A DNA stretch of 64,000 nucleotides from the NCBI GenBank assembly GCA_030584065.1, contig CP129489.1:1903497-1967496 (forward strand). The letters run 5' to 3'. The notes beneath the pieces are model-generated. The model was not told the DNA's origin and did no database searches. It worked only from the letters and a program-made list of their open reading frames with translations. Made by a program: the position numbers and the translations under genes. Position 1 is the stretch's first letter. Every line of letters starts with the position of its first letter. Shown piece by piece: positions 26,801-34,581 of the stretch. The stretch comes from Flavobacteriales bacterium. GTDB lineage: Bacteria > Bacteroidota > Bacteroidia > Flavobacteriales_F > PHOS-HE28.

Positions 26801-27397
26801 CCCGCCGGTGTGACCTACTTCGCCGGCACCTTCGTGCGCCACCCGCTGACGCTGGCCGCGATGAAGGCCGCGCTGGTGTACATGAAGAACGAAGGCCCGG
26901 CCCTGCAGGAGCGCCTCAACACCATCACCGAGGACATGGTGGCCCGCGTGAACGGGCTCTTCGACCAGTACCAGCTCCCCTACCGCTGGGTGAACTTCGG
27001 CAGCGCCTTCAAGACGAAGTACGACGAGAGCGTCAACTACACCGAGCTCTTCTTCATGCTGATGCGCTACCACGGGGTGCACGTGCTGGACTTCCCGCAC
27101 TTCATCACCACCGCGCACACCACGGCGGACATCGAGTTCATCATCAATGCGGTGGAGAAGACCTGCAAGGAGCTGCGTGAGAGCGGATTCATGCCGGAGC
27201 GCACCTACCCCATCCCCGTGGTGAACAGTGTGCTGGGCGGGCATCTGCGCAAGCTGAGCGAGCGCGTGATCAGCGCCATGGAGCCGCCGGTGCCGGGTGC
27301 GCGCATGGGCCGCACGCCGAAGGGCGAGCCCGCGTGGTTCGTACCCGACCCGAAGCGGGAAGGCAAGTACCTCATGGTTGAACTGGACGAGAACTGA
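20900..27397 (+). CDS. Hybrid NRPS-PKS: A-PCP-KS-AT-ACP-aminotransferase
   Basis: Assembly-line enzyme of 2,165 residues. Adenylation domain: FTSGSTGRPKG at 155-165, NQYGPTEGHV, ending at GKIDRKAL near 494. By hand alignment its specificity residues read DVQIFSQVVK, which matches no code I can name. PCP: GGNSL, Ser551. Ketosynthase from about 615: Cys784 in TACSTS, later EAHGTATPLGDP and KSNIGHL. Acyltransferase: Ser1241 in GHSIG, with HAFH indicating malonyl-CoA. ACP: Ser1564 in GLDSL. The C-terminal class III PLP aminotransferase has its lysine at 1933 (TYGKVIGGG). There is no ketoreductase, so the aminotransferase should act on the beta-ketone and make a beta-amine. The order recalls the aminotransferase modules of iturin/mycosubtilin synthetases. 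Two dispersed repeats lie in frame inside the gene. ATG 20918 is an alternative start. Confidence 0.93.
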   Translation: MARPRPMNLTELVDLNRILLADRPALIADSKTLTYTALRAHSGRMAQLLIHAGTGPGYTIGLCLDRSPELIVSVLGIVQAGAAYVPIDPTYPAERIAGMLEDANPPVVITSKAHQHLFKGTSAKVILIEEIDLNNGPVFEGPCPATADDLLYVLFTSGSTGRPKGVAMHHAPLTNLIQWQLRTSVCKAGDRTLQFAPISFDVSFQEIFTTFAQGGTLVLITDEDRLNSTQLLRKIIAQKINRIIVPFVALQYLAEAVERTGEVPSTLKEVFTSGEQLKITPAIANLFKHLPGCRFCNQYGPTEGHVVSELELKGDPSSWPALPNIGTAIDNVKLYVLDEQMKPVAKGEEGELYLGGACVAKGYIGRDDLTAERFLADPFIPGGRLYKTGDRAAELPNGEVDYKGRIDGQVKVRGYRIELGEVEVAMEKHPAVEQAVATVREDRPGLKRLIGYYVAKSELSTNELRKHLASLLPDYMQPSAFVAVKELPRTPSGKIDRKALPAPDVKRPDLDVAFAAPATSVQKTLTNVWADLLGIDRVGIDDNFFDLGGNSLLSIQCVAQLEGHGLKLPIVKLYQHPTVRACAAFLEGDATAISPAEMASARVGARHDAPKRADVAIIGMSGRFPGAENVEQLWKNLLAKKNSISTWTVDELDPSIPAELRNDPDYVKARGVIADADKFDHAFFGVNPKVAALMDPQQRVFLETAWAALEDAAYDPAQFAGLIGVYAGMGNNTYFTRNVIGHPELIEQVGDFAVMTANEKDYIATRLAFEFDLRGPALSIHTACSTSLVAIAQAFKALRDGECDMALAGGIALTVPFNSGIVYNEGGMYSPDGHTRTFDANGKGTSFSDGCGIIVLKRLDDAVRDKDHIYAVIKGAALNNDGSDKASFTAPSVRGQAEVIAMAQADAGVAPGQITYVEAHGTATPLGDPIEVEALTLAFRSDDQTIRRSDDGNAHPCAIGSIKSNIGHLTAAAGAAGVIKTALALQQEKIPASIGFEKPNPAIDFANSPFRVAQDNLAWPRVPGTPRIAGVSSFGVGGTNAHVILAEPPVAVASSASRSKQLFLLSAKSKTSLDAMTDNLRTWLEAHPEASLADAAYTLQVGRRHFKHRRLIVGGSHGELIEAIANKDTNLIGTRELHEAAPGVVFMFPGQGSQYVNMGRDLCDSEPVFKQHFDQCCELFTKEFGTDLNAIIFPKAGEEEKAAEQLKQTIYTQASLFTMHYSLAKLWMHWGITPDAMMGHSIGEFAAACLAGVFSLEDAVKLVANRGRMMQELPGGSMLSVRAAEEDVLKKLPAGCSIAANNGPQLCVASGPHEAIAKLQADLEKDGITCKLLVTSHAFHSPMMDAIVEPYRKVVEGVKLSAPRIPIVSTVTADWLKDDEATSPKYWSDHLRATVRFAQAVKFAWSDADRVMLEVGPRTTATTLARQQSADTKKQVAVASLGDSAGNGNELTQLLKAVGGLWQSGVLIDWNKFYEREERCRISMPTYAFERIRHWVDPVAMVADGGRAVASTAIEAPVPNSGDANLSPKEALIAQIKHLLEESSGLELAEVSNEETFLEMGLDSLFLTQVATSLSKKFGVKISFRQLNEEVPNLDKLADYILPHWNGGTSSAAASGTSQAASAAPAVNALEDAPELKKVFGAQARISKEKVDDMTPQQRAWFDAFVKRYVAKTAKSKAFTQENRKPMADPRVVTGFKPQTKELIYQVVVDKSVGCHLWDIDGNEYVDILSGFGSSMFGYMPDFIKKACHEQLEQGIEIGPMHPLAAEVSKLLCELTGADRAAVCNTGSEAVLGAMRMARTVTGRSLIISFSGSYHGINDEVIIRGSKSKKSYPGAPGIMPESVQNMLVLDYGTPESLEIIKQRCHEAAAVLVEPVQSRRMEFRPVDFLREVRRITQENGTALIFDEVITGFRTHPNGTQALFGIQADIGTYGKVIGGGMPVGAMIGKSEWMDALDGGHWQYGDDSVPPAGVTYFAGTFVRHPLTLAAMKAALVYMKNEGPALQERLNTITEDMVARVNGLFDQYQLPYRWVNFGSAFKTKYDESVNYTELFFMLMRYHGVHVLDFPHFITTAHTTADIEFIINAVEKTCKELRESGFMPERTYPIPVVNSVLGGHLRKLSERVISAMEPPVPGARMGRTPKGEPAWFVPDPKREGKYLMVELDEN
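22696..22741. repeat. Palindromic dispersed repeat inside the PCP-KS linker
   Basis: A perfect 20-bp palindrome GGGCGCGTCATGACGCGCCC occupies 22710-22729. The outer arms GTCGGCACGC (22696-22705) and GCGTGCCGAC (22732-22741) also pair, giving a hairpin of about 46 nt. The 28 bp from 22702 match the repeat upstream of arsM (48614-48641) at 27 positions. It encodes part of the linker (SARVGARHDAPKR) without breaking the frame. Confidence 0.75.
23718..23752 (+). repeat. Octamer repeat (GATCAGAY)n inside the ketosynthase coding region
   Basis: Four head-to-tail copies of GATCAGAT/GATCAGAC followed by GAT encode the stretch RSDDQTIRRSDD, between the catalytic-His motif and SNIGH of the ketosynthase. 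Ketosynthases normally have a shorter loop here. The same octamer occurs at 43752-43793 and, inverted, at 43952-43983. Confidence 0.75.
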
Positions 27398-27434
27398 GCG
27401 AATAGCACCTACGCCGAGGCTTCGGCGCTTGAAA

Positions 27435-30400
27435 ATGGAGAAGTTCATCCAAGACCCCCGATTCGTCGCCGTCGACTTCGACCCCTTCACCGGGCCGGCG
27501 ATCGAACGCACCATCCCCACCACGGAAGCACAGCGCGAAGTGCTCACCGCCTCCGAGATGGGCGTCGATGCCAGCTGCGCCTACAATGAGAGCGTGTCGC
27601 TGGAACTGAAGGGCACGCTCGACCGGTCCGCCCTGGAGCACGCGATGCACGAGCTCGTGAAGCGCCACGAATCACTGCGCTCCACGCTCAATGCCAGCGG
27701 CACACGCATGCTGGTGACCGACGAGGTGAAGTTCGAACTGCCCTTCACCGACCTCTCGGTGCTGAGCGAGGCGGACCGCACCAGGCAGCTCGACGCCATC
27801 GCGCAGAAGGACATGACCACGCCCTTCGACCTGCGCAACGGCCCGCTCTTCCGCGCGCAGCTGATCCAGGTCGCGAGCGATGTCCATCTGCTCCGCCTCT
27901 CCGGCCACCACGTGGTGTGCGACGGCTGGAGCCTCGGCATCATGATGGCCGAGATCAGCGCGTTGTACAACGCAGCGAAGAACGGCGGTGCACCGAAGCT
28001 GCCCGAAGCGAGCACCTTCAGCGCTTACAGCCTGGCGACGATCGACTTCGCCAAGAGCCCCGACCACGCGGCTGTCGAGCGCTACTGGCTCGACCTCTAC
28101 AAAGGGTCCGTCCCGCGCCTCGACCTGCCCACCGACCGTCCGCGGCCCAAACAGAAGACCTACAAGGGCCACCGCCTCGACCTGCTGCTCCAGCAGGACC
28201 TGGTACGCGGTCTGAAGGAAGTGGCCACGCGCAGCGGCGCCAGCTTCGTGACCACCTTGATGACCACCTTCGAGGTGCTGCTTCACAAGCTCACCGGCGA
28301 CAGCGACATCGTGGTGGGCCTGCCCGCCGCCGGTCAGAGCGACCTGGGCATGAAGCACCTGGTGGGCCATTGCGTGAACCTGCTCGCGCTGCGCAGCCGC
28401 ATCGATGAGGAAAGACCCTTCATCGAGCACCTGAAGGCCCGGCGCACCGGCGTGCTCGACGCCTTCGACAACCAGAAGTACACCTTCGGCACCCTGCTGC
28501 GCAAGCTGAACGTGCCGCGCGAGCCCGGCCGCATCCCGCTCTGCCCGGTGGTGTTCAACATCGACATGAACATGGACGATGGCGTGGCCTTCGACGAGCT
28601 GCAGCATCGCTTCATCAGCAACCCGCGCGCCTTCGAGAACTTCGAGCTCTTCCTCAATGCCACCGGCAACGAGGGGCACCTCACGCTCGAATGGAGCTAC
28701 AACACCGACCTCTTCGACGAGGCCACGGTGCGCGGCTGGATGGACCAGTTAGTGTCGCTGATCAAACGCGTGAGCGCCGCGCCGAATGCCACCATCGCAG
28801 ACCTGATCAGTGACGCTGCCCTTGTTGGTGAGCAACAGATGCCGAAGCCTGAGTGGACCGGTCGTGCCACGGCGTATCCGAAGGTGGACATCGGCAGCCT
28901 CTTCGATGAGGTGGCTGTGAAGCACGCCGATCGCACCGCCGTGGAACTGCTCGATCAAAAGCTGAGCTACCGCGAGCTGCAGCAGCGTGTGCATGCGTTG
29001 AGCGCCGCGCTCATCGGCATGGGCGTGAAGCCCGGCGAGCCGGTGGGCCTGTGCATGGACCGCAGCTTCGACATGGTGGTGGCCATGCTCGCCACGCTTC
29101 GCGCCGGCGGCTGCTTCGTGCCCTTCGATCCCGCCTACCCAGCCGACCGCCTAGCCTTCATGTTCAGCGACACCGACGTGAAGGTGATGCTGACGCAGCG
29201 CCACCTGGCGAATGCATTGCCGAGGCACAACGCGCGCAGCATCTTCCTCGATGAAGTGAAGCCAAGCGGTGATTCACCCGCGCCTAAGGTCTCGCCGGAC
29301 TCACCCGCTTACATCATGTACACCAGCGGGAGCACCGGCACACCGAAAGGCGTGGTGGTGCCGCATCGTGCCATCCTCCGCCTGGTGCGCGAGCAGAACT
29401 TCGTCGCCTTCGGCCCCGACCTCTGCTGGCTGCAGCTCTCGAACATCAGCTTCGATGCGAGCACCCTGGAGATCTGGGGCGCCCTGCTCAACGGCGGAAG
29501 GCTCGCCCTGCAAGCCCAGCAGAAGCCCACGCTGCCGGAGATCTGCGATGCCATCGCCAAGCACAAGGTCACCAGCGCGTGGTTCACCGTGGGGCTCTTC
29601 AACATGCTGGTGGATGAGCAGCTCGACCGCTTGCGCGGACTGAAGCACATCCTCACGGGTGGCGATGTGCTGAGCGTGCCGCACGTGAAGAAGGCCTTGA
29701 AGGCACTCGGCCCCAACGTGCTCATCAACGGCTATGGCCCCACGGAGAACACCACCTTCACCTGCTGCTTCCCCATCAACAGCGAAGCGAGCATCACCGA
29801 CAGCGTGCCCATCGGCTTCCCGCTGAACAACACCACCGTGCATGTGCTCGACGAGCAGCGCAATCCCGTGCCCGTGGGCCGCAAGGGCGAGCTCTACACC
29901 GGTGGCGACGGCGTGGCGCTGGGCTATTGGAGGCGCGACGACCTCACGGCGGAGAAGTTCATCGACGACCCCTTCAGCGGGAAGAGCGGCGCCAAGCTCT
30001 ACCGCACCGGCGACATCGTGAAGTGGCAGGCCGATGGCAGCATCGCCTTCGTCGGCCGCGCCGATGGGCAGGTGAAGATCCGCGGCTTCCGCGTGGAGCT
30101 CGGCGAGATCGAGAACGCGCTGAACGACCTGCCCGCCGTGAAGGACAAGGTGGTCATCGCCCGTCAGGATGGTCCTGGCGAGAAGCAGCTGGCCTGCTAT
30201 GTCGTGCCCTCGGAAGCGCACAAGGGCCCACAGGACGAGCTCCTCGACACGGTGCGTGAGCACTTGCGCGGGAAGCTGCCCACCTACATGGTGCCCACGG
30301 GTTTCGTGGTGATGACCGAATTGCCGCTCACCGCGAACGGAAAGGTCGACCGCCGATCCTTGCCCGCACCCACCGCGCAGACCAGCGCGCTGAAGGCCGA

Positions 30401-31379
30401 GCACGTGGCGCCGCGCAACAACATCGAGCGCGCGCTCGCCGCCATCTGGGGCAAGGTGCTCAACACAGCGGACATCGGCATTCACGACGACTTCTTCGAC
30501 CTCGGCGGCCACTCGCTCATCGGGATCCAACTGCTCGGGCAGGTGGAGCAGCAGTTCAACCGGACGCTGCCGCTGAAGTCGCTCTTCGAGGCCCCGACCA
30601 TCGCGCAGTTCGCGGAGCTGCTGAAGGGCGAAGGCGCAACCCACGATTGGAAGAACCTCTCGCTCATCCAGCCCGAGGGCGATGGGCTTCCGCTATTCTG
30701 CGTGCACGGCGATGAGGCCAGCCACTTCATCCCGAAGCACCTCGGAAATACGCGGCCTTTCTATGCCTTCTTCCACCAAGGCGAGGACGGCAGGCGCATC
30801 GAATACGCATCCGTGGAAGCGATCGCCGCGCACTTCATCCGCGAGTTGAAGCAGGCGAAGCCCAAGGGCCCGTACCTCCTCAGCGGATACTCCTTCGGCG
30901 GCATCGTGGCCTACGAGATGGCCCAGCAGCTCACCGCGGCTGGCGAGGAAGTGCCGGTGCTCGCCGTGTTCGACACCTATGCGCCCGGGCTGCACATGAA
31001 GGCGGTCCAGGCGGATGCGAAGCCCTGGGACGGCCTGAAGAAGGCGGTGATGCGGGGCATCGTGGGCAGGGCCTTGCGCAACGGGGGCATCGTGCCCGCG
31101 CGATTCCGGAACTTCTACATCACCGATACCTACGACCAAGCGGTCATGTCCTATCGCGCGAAACCATACCGCGGCAGGCTCACCGTGTTCAAGGCCGAAC
31201 GGTCATGGGGCCCCCAACAGATGGGATGGGAATCCCTCGCCTCAGGCGGCCTTGAGGTGGCGGTGGTGCCCGGCGACCACTACGACCTGATCAAGGAGCC
31301 CAACGTGGCCGTGCTGACGGAGCGCCTGACCGCGATCCTCGACCATGCCGGTGCACTCGAGCGCCGCGCCGCAGGCTGA
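27435..31379 (+). CDS. NRPS module: C-A-PCP-TE
   Basis: A 1,314-residue terminal module. The condensation domain keeps the active motif HHVVCDG at 158-164. The adenylation domain has YTSGSTGTPKG near 629-639, NGYGPTENTT, YRTGD and GKVDRRSLP. Its hand-aligned specificity residues read DALWLGGTFK, close to the valine-type code DAFWIGGTFK (8 of 10). The PCP has GGHSL (Ser1027). The thioesterase has GYSFGG (Ser1153), a downstream Asp in FDTYAP and the His in VPGDHYDL. It should accept the acyl chain from the upstream aminotransferase module, join it to the second amino acid and release the product. The ATG lies 37 bp after the previous stop, so one operon is likely. Valine is a prediction only. 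Confidence 0.93.
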   Translation: MEKFIQDPRFVAVDFDPFTGPAIERTIPTTEAQREVLTASEMGVDASCAYNESVSLELKGTLDRSALEHAMHELVKRHESLRSTLNASGTRMLVTDEVKFELPFTDLSVLSEADRTRQLDAIAQKDMTTPFDLRNGPLFRAQLIQVASDVHLLRLSGHHVVCDGWSLGIMMAEISALYNAAKNGGAPKLPEASTFSAYSLATIDFAKSPDHAAVERYWLDLYKGSVPRLDLPTDRPRPKQKTYKGHRLDLLLQQDLVRGLKEVATRSGASFVTTLMTTFEVLLHKLTGDSDIVVGLPAAGQSDLGMKHLVGHCVNLLALRSRIDEERPFIEHLKARRTGVLDAFDNQKYTFGTLLRKLNVPREPGRIPLCPVVFNIDMNMDDGVAFDELQHRFISNPRAFENFELFLNATGNEGHLTLEWSYNTDLFDEATVRGWMDQLVSLIKRVSAAPNATIADLISDAALVGEQQMPKPEWTGRATAYPKVDIGSLFDEVAVKHADRTAVELLDQKLSYRELQQRVHALSAALIGMGVKPGEPVGLCMDRSFDMVVAMLATLRAGGCFVPFDPAYPADRLAFMFSDTDVKVMLTQRHLANALPRHNARSIFLDEVKPSGDSPAPKVSPDSPAYIMYTSGSTGTPKGVVVPHRAILRLVREQNFVAFGPDLCWLQLSNISFDASTLEIWGALLNGGRLALQAQQKPTLPEICDAIAKHKVTSAWFTVGLFNMLVDEQLDRLRGLKHILTGGDVLSVPHVKKALKALGPNVLINGYGPTENTTFTCCFPINSEASITDSVPIGFPLNNTTVHVLDEQRNPVPVGRKGELYTGGDGVALGYWRRDDLTAEKFIDDPFSGKSGAKLYRTGDIVKWQADGSIAFVGRADGQVKIRGFRVELGEIENALNDLPAVKDKVVIARQDGPGEKQLACYVVPSEAHKGPQDELLDTVREHLRGKLPTYMVPTGFVVMTELPLTANGKVDRRSLPAPTAQTSALKAEHVAPRNNIERALAAIWGKVLNTADIGIHDDFFDLGGHSLIGIQLLGQVEQQFNRTLPLKSLFEAPTIAQFAELLKGEGATHDWKNLSLIQPEGDGLPLFCVHGDEASHFIPKHLGNTRPFYAFFHQGEDGRRIEYASVEAIAAHFIRELKQAKPKGPYLLSGYSFGGIVAYEMAQQLTAAGEEVPVLAVFDTYAPGLHMKAVQADAKPWDGLKKAVMRGIVGRALRNGGIVPARFRNFYITDTYDQAVMSYRAKPYRGRLTVFKAERSWGPQQMGWESLASGGLEVAVVPGDHYDLIKEPNVAVLTERLTAILDHAGALERRAAG

Positions 31380-31500
31380 ATCCGGCAGGCCGTGCATCCA
31401 TCGAATCGGCCGATGCATCGAACGGGATGCCGTCTCGGTCGAAGTGGCACGGCCGGCACCGGCTGAATCCTAAAGTTCGCGTGGTGATAACGCTGGACGG

Positions 31501-32247
31501 ATGGGCTGGACGAACCTGATGGTCATCCGTCGGTCGGGAAAAGGCGCGCCCTTGGTATGCGTGCAATGCGACGCGGGCAACCGCCTGCTTCCTAGATACC
31601 TTCAACAGGACCGTCCGGCGTTCGCATTCAAGCACCAGGGCGATGACGGCAAGCGCATCGCCCTGAAGACCGTGCCCGCCATCGCCGCGCACTACCTCGA
31701 CGAGCTCCGGGAGGCGCAACCGAGCGGCCCCTATATCCTCTGCGGCTATTCATTCGGAGGCATCGTGGCCTACGAGATGGCGCAGCAGTTGTCGGCTGCC
31801 GGTGAGCGGGTGCCCCTTTTGGCCATCATCGATTCCTACGCCCCATCGCTGCACAGCGAGGCCATGCGCGAGGGACGTCGGCTGCATACCCTCCTGAAGG
31901 ATGCGGTGATGCGCCGGATCGTGGAGGATTGCCTGGCAAAGGGACTGCCCCTCTCCGGGAAGCTCCGCCACTTCCACATCATCGACACTTACAGCAAGGC
32001 GGTGACGGCGTACCGCCCGCTTCCGTATGCCGGGCACCTCGCCGTGCTCCGCTCAGCCGACGGCTGGGGCCGCGTGGACCTGGGCTGGAAGCCATTGGCC
32101 GCAGGAGGGTTCAGCCTCCACCTCGTGCCCGGCGATCACTACGACCTGGTGAAGGAGCCGAATGTGCGCCGCCTGGCGGGCTACCTCGGGGAGTGCATCG
32201 CTGCGGCGGAGGATCTGCCGCCCTCCGCCGTTCCTTCGCGGTCGTGA
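31501..32247 (+). CDS. Stand-alone thioesterase of the NRPS cluster
   Basis: The 248-residue alpha/beta hydrolase has CGYSFGGIVAYEMAQQL with nucleophile Ser84, a following Asp (IIDSYAP) and the His in VPGDHYDLVKEPN. It closely resembles the TE domain at the end of the preceding NRPS (same GYSFGGIVAYEMAQQL and GDHYDLxKEPNV blocks) more than classical type II thioesterases, so it probably arose by tandem duplication. It may clear misloaded carrier domains or help release or cyclise the product. Its last four bases overlap the start of the phosphopantetheinyl transferase. The 121-bp gap before it shows no strong promoter. Confidence 0.85.
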   Translation: MGWTNLMVIRRSGKGAPLVCVQCDAGNRLLPRYLQQDRPAFAFKHQGDDGKRIALKTVPAIAAHYLDELREAQPSGPYILCGYSFGGIVAYEMAQQLSAAGERVPLLAIIDSYAPSLHSEAMREGRRLHTLLKDAVMRRIVEDCLAKGLPLSGKLRHFHIIDTYSKAVTAYRPLPYAGHLAVLRSADGWGRVDLGWKPLAAGGFSLHLVPGDHYDLVKEPNVRRLAGYLGECIAAAEDLPPSAVPSRS

Positions 32248-33005
32248 CCGTCCGGACCATCACCCTTCATTGCGCCCTGCCTGAGCCGGCCGGCACCGTC
32301 GCCCACCGTGCGCAGGGCCTTCCAGCGCCCGGCTCCGTCCACCTGTGGTTCGCCCCCCTCCGCGATCTGGAGGCCTTCCATGACCGCTACCTGGGCATGC
32401 TGGATGCCGAGGAGCACGAGCGTGCAGCCCGCTTCAGGCAGGAAGCGGACCGCATGCGCTACATCCTCGGCCATGGATTCCTGCGCGAAACGCTTGCGCA
32501 CTGCCTCCAGGCGCAGCCCGAAGCCCTCCGCTTCAGCCGCGGGCCGTTCGGCAAGCCCGCCGTTGACGGGAGCGGAATTCGGTTCAACTTCAGCGACACC
32601 AAGGATGCCGTGCTCATCGGCGCTTCCTCCGACGAGGAGATCGGGGTGGACCTGGAGACGGCGCACCGGCGCGTGGAGCACGATGCCGTGGCCCAGCACT
32701 ACTTCACCCCCGAGGAAGTGGAGGAACTGGAGGCGCTCGCGCAAACGGCTGCGAAGGAGCGCTTCCTGGAGCTATGGACCCGCAAGGAGGCCGTGCTGAA
32801 GGCCAGCGGCGTGGGCATCATGGATGACCTCCGCGCCATGCGCGTGAGCACGGGCCGCCACTGCATGCGCGTGCAGCACCCCGCATTCGCGGCGCATGCG
32901 GCGGCGGAATACCACATCGGCACCTGGCGGATCGGCGATGCCCACATCGCGAGCCTTGCATCCGCGCGCCCGCTGACCCCGATCTGGGTGCGGCTAGGTG
33001 CTTGA
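32244..33005 (+). CDS. Sfp-type 4'-phosphopantetheinyl transferase
   Basis: It should transfer phosphopantetheine from CoA to the carrier-domain serines of the two assembly-line proteins. The 253-residue length fits the Sfp class. Diagnostic motifs are GVDLE at about 135-139 (magnesium-binding Asp and Glu) and LELWTRKEAVLKASG with Lys181 and Glu182. FSRGPFGKPAV and FNFSDTKDAVLIG are the usual upstream family blocks. The GTG start at 32244 is chosen because it overlaps the preceding TGA as GTGA, indicating translational coupling within the biosynthetic operon. The stop codon ends one base before the stop of the opposing helicase gene. Confidence 0.92.
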   Translation: MTVRTITLHCALPEPAGTVAHRAQGLPAPGSVHLWFAPLRDLEAFHDRYLGMLDAEEHERAARFRQEADRMRYILGHGFLRETLAHCLQAQPEALRFSRGPFGKPAVDGSGIRFNFSDTKDAVLIGASSDEEIGVDLETAHRRVEHDAVAQHYFTPEEVEELEALAQTAAKERFLELWTRKEAVLKASGVGIMDDLRAMRVSTGRHCMRVQHPAFAAHAAAEYHIGTWRIGDAHIASLASARPLTPIWVRLGA

Positions 33006-34478
33006 TCAAGCCTCCTCGCCCCAGAACCGGGGGTGGAAATTGAGGAGGTACAGCCTATCGGTGGCCCTGGTGACAGCGGTGTAGAGCCATCGGATGTACT
33101 CCCGGTCGATCATCTCCTCCGTGATGTAGCCCTGGTCCACGAACACCGTGCGCCATTGGCCGCCTTGGGCCTTGTGGCCGGTGACCGCGTAGGCATACTT
33201 CACCTGCAGGGCATTCGCATAGGGGTCCTCGCGGAGCTGCTTCATGCGCGCGGATCGCGAGCTGCTTGGCACGCCTTCGGCCACCGCCTGCGCAAGCAAA
33301 CGCATGCGGGGCAGAGGGAGCGCTGGGCTCTCCAAGGCCAGCGTATCGAGCATCACCTTCGCCTCCAGCTCGCGCTCCTCGAGGCCGGTCCACCAGCCGA
33401 GCACCATGTCGGCGAACCGCAGCCCATGGCGCTCCTCGATGCCGCGCACGCGCTTCACCAGCACCTGCTCGCCGTTGGCGATGAGCCCGGGACGGCCATT
33501 GAGGCCTGCCCAGAGGTAATTGTTGCGCACCACCATGAGCCGGTCGCCAGGGGAGACCTCCTCCTCGTAGCCATGGATGCGGACGCGCACCTGCTGGTTG
33601 TAGAGGTAGGCCCGCTTGTTGCTCCGGCACACCACGCACACCTCGTCATCCCCATCCCGTGCATAGGCGGACTCCAGGGCCTCCTGGAGCTCATGCCCAT
33701 TCACACGGATGACATCGCTGAAGGGCATGAAGCGCGGCAGGAGCACCGCTGAGGCGCCGCCGGAATCGTCCGCCGGGCCGTGCTCACCCAGCGCAACCGA
33801 GCGCCCGAGCAGCGCCCGCAGCGCAGTGGCGTTGCGCAGGATACCCGAGGCATCGGCCTGCCGCACCACCTCGGTGAGGTCCACTGCGCCCGCAGTGAGG
33901 CCGAGGGCCCGCAGGTCGGCGACGGTGAGCGCCGGGCTGCGGTCGCTGCCCACGGGTGGCAGCTGCGCCGGGTCGCCCACCAGCAAGAGGCGGCATCCGG
34001 GGGCGCCGAAGACATGCTCAAGGAGGTCGCGCAGGAGGTCGCGCGTCCCGAAGGCTTCGTCGCCGCCGGCAGCGCCGATCATGCTGGCCTCGTCGACGAT
34101 GAAGAGCGCGCCTGCATCCTTGTTCGCCGCGATGCTCACGCCCGGGCCATCTTCCCCCTCACCCACCCGATAGATGCGGCGATGGATGGTACTGGCCTCC
34201 GCACCCGCGTGCGCCGCCAGCACCTTGGCCGCCCTGCCCGTGGGTGCCAGCAGGATAACGGGCGACCGCATGGCTTTGAGCGCCCGCACCAAGGCACCCA
34301 CCAAGGTGGTCTTGCCCGTGCCGGCGTAGCCCCGCAGCACGAGCGTCGGCAGCTCGCGCTGCGTGAGGAGCAGGCGCTCGAATGCCTCGATAGCCCGCTG
34401 CTGGCCCGCGGTGGGCGCATGGCCCAGGTCGGCGAGCAAGCGTTGGGAAAGGGGCCTGGCTGCGGTGTTCTGGGGCAT
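33006..34478 (-). CDS. RecD-like superfamily 1 DNA helicase
   Basis: The 490-residue protein is a cytoplasmic DNA helicase of the RecD/AAA_30-UvrD_C2 type. Walker A reads GYAGTGKTT and Walker B is in FIVDEASMIG. LVGDPAQLPPVGSDR is motif III. The C-terminal part carries VTGHKAQGGQW and LYTAVTRATDRLYLL (motifs V and VI). No nuclease domain is visible. Such single-subunit proteins occur widely in Bacteroidota and probably act in repair or recombination. ATG 34478 is preferred over an in-frame TTG at 34517. It converges on the biosynthetic cluster with no intervening bases and diverges from the membrane gene at 34582. Confidence 0.9.
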   Translation of the reverse strand: MPQNTAARPLSQRLLADLGHAPTAGQQRAIEAFERLLLTQRELPTLVLRGYAGTGKTTLVGALVRALKAMRSPVILLAPTGRAAKVLAAHAGAEASTIHRRIYRVGEGEDGPGVSIAANKDAGALFIVDEASMIGAAGGDEAFGTRDLLRDLLEHVFGAPGCRLLLVGDPAQLPPVGSDRSPALTVADLRALGLTAGAVDLTEVVRQADASGILRNATALRALLGRSVALGEHGPADDSGGASAVLLPRFMPFSDVIRVNGHELQEALESAYARDGDDEVCVVCRSNKRAYLYNQQVRVRIHGYEEEVSPGDRLMVVRNNYLWAGLNGRPGLIANGEQVLVKRVRGIEERHGLRFADMVLGWWTGLEERELEAKVMLDTLALESPALPLPRMRLLAQAVAEGVPSSSRSARMKQLREDPYANALQVKYAYAVTGHKAQGGQWRTVFVDQGYITEEMIDREYIRWLYTAVTRATDRLYLLNFHPRFWGEEA

Positions 34479-34545
34479 CGGCTTCGGAACAGGGAACGGC
34501 CTCGCGGGGGCAGCCAACGCGCCAAGGCACGGGGTGAAATTATTC

Positions 34546-34553
34546 TACTTTTG
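34546..34553 (+). promoter_or_regulatory. Promoter -7 element for the 34582 operon
   Basis: TACTTTTG matches the Bacteroidota -7 consensus TAnnTTTG at every position. It lies 28 bp before the ATG at 34582, in the only AT-rich stretch of this intergenic region. No clear TTG -33 element was found about 19 bp upstream. Confidence 0.6.
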
Positions 34554-34581
34554 ACCGCCTTCCAGGGCACCCTTGACCACC

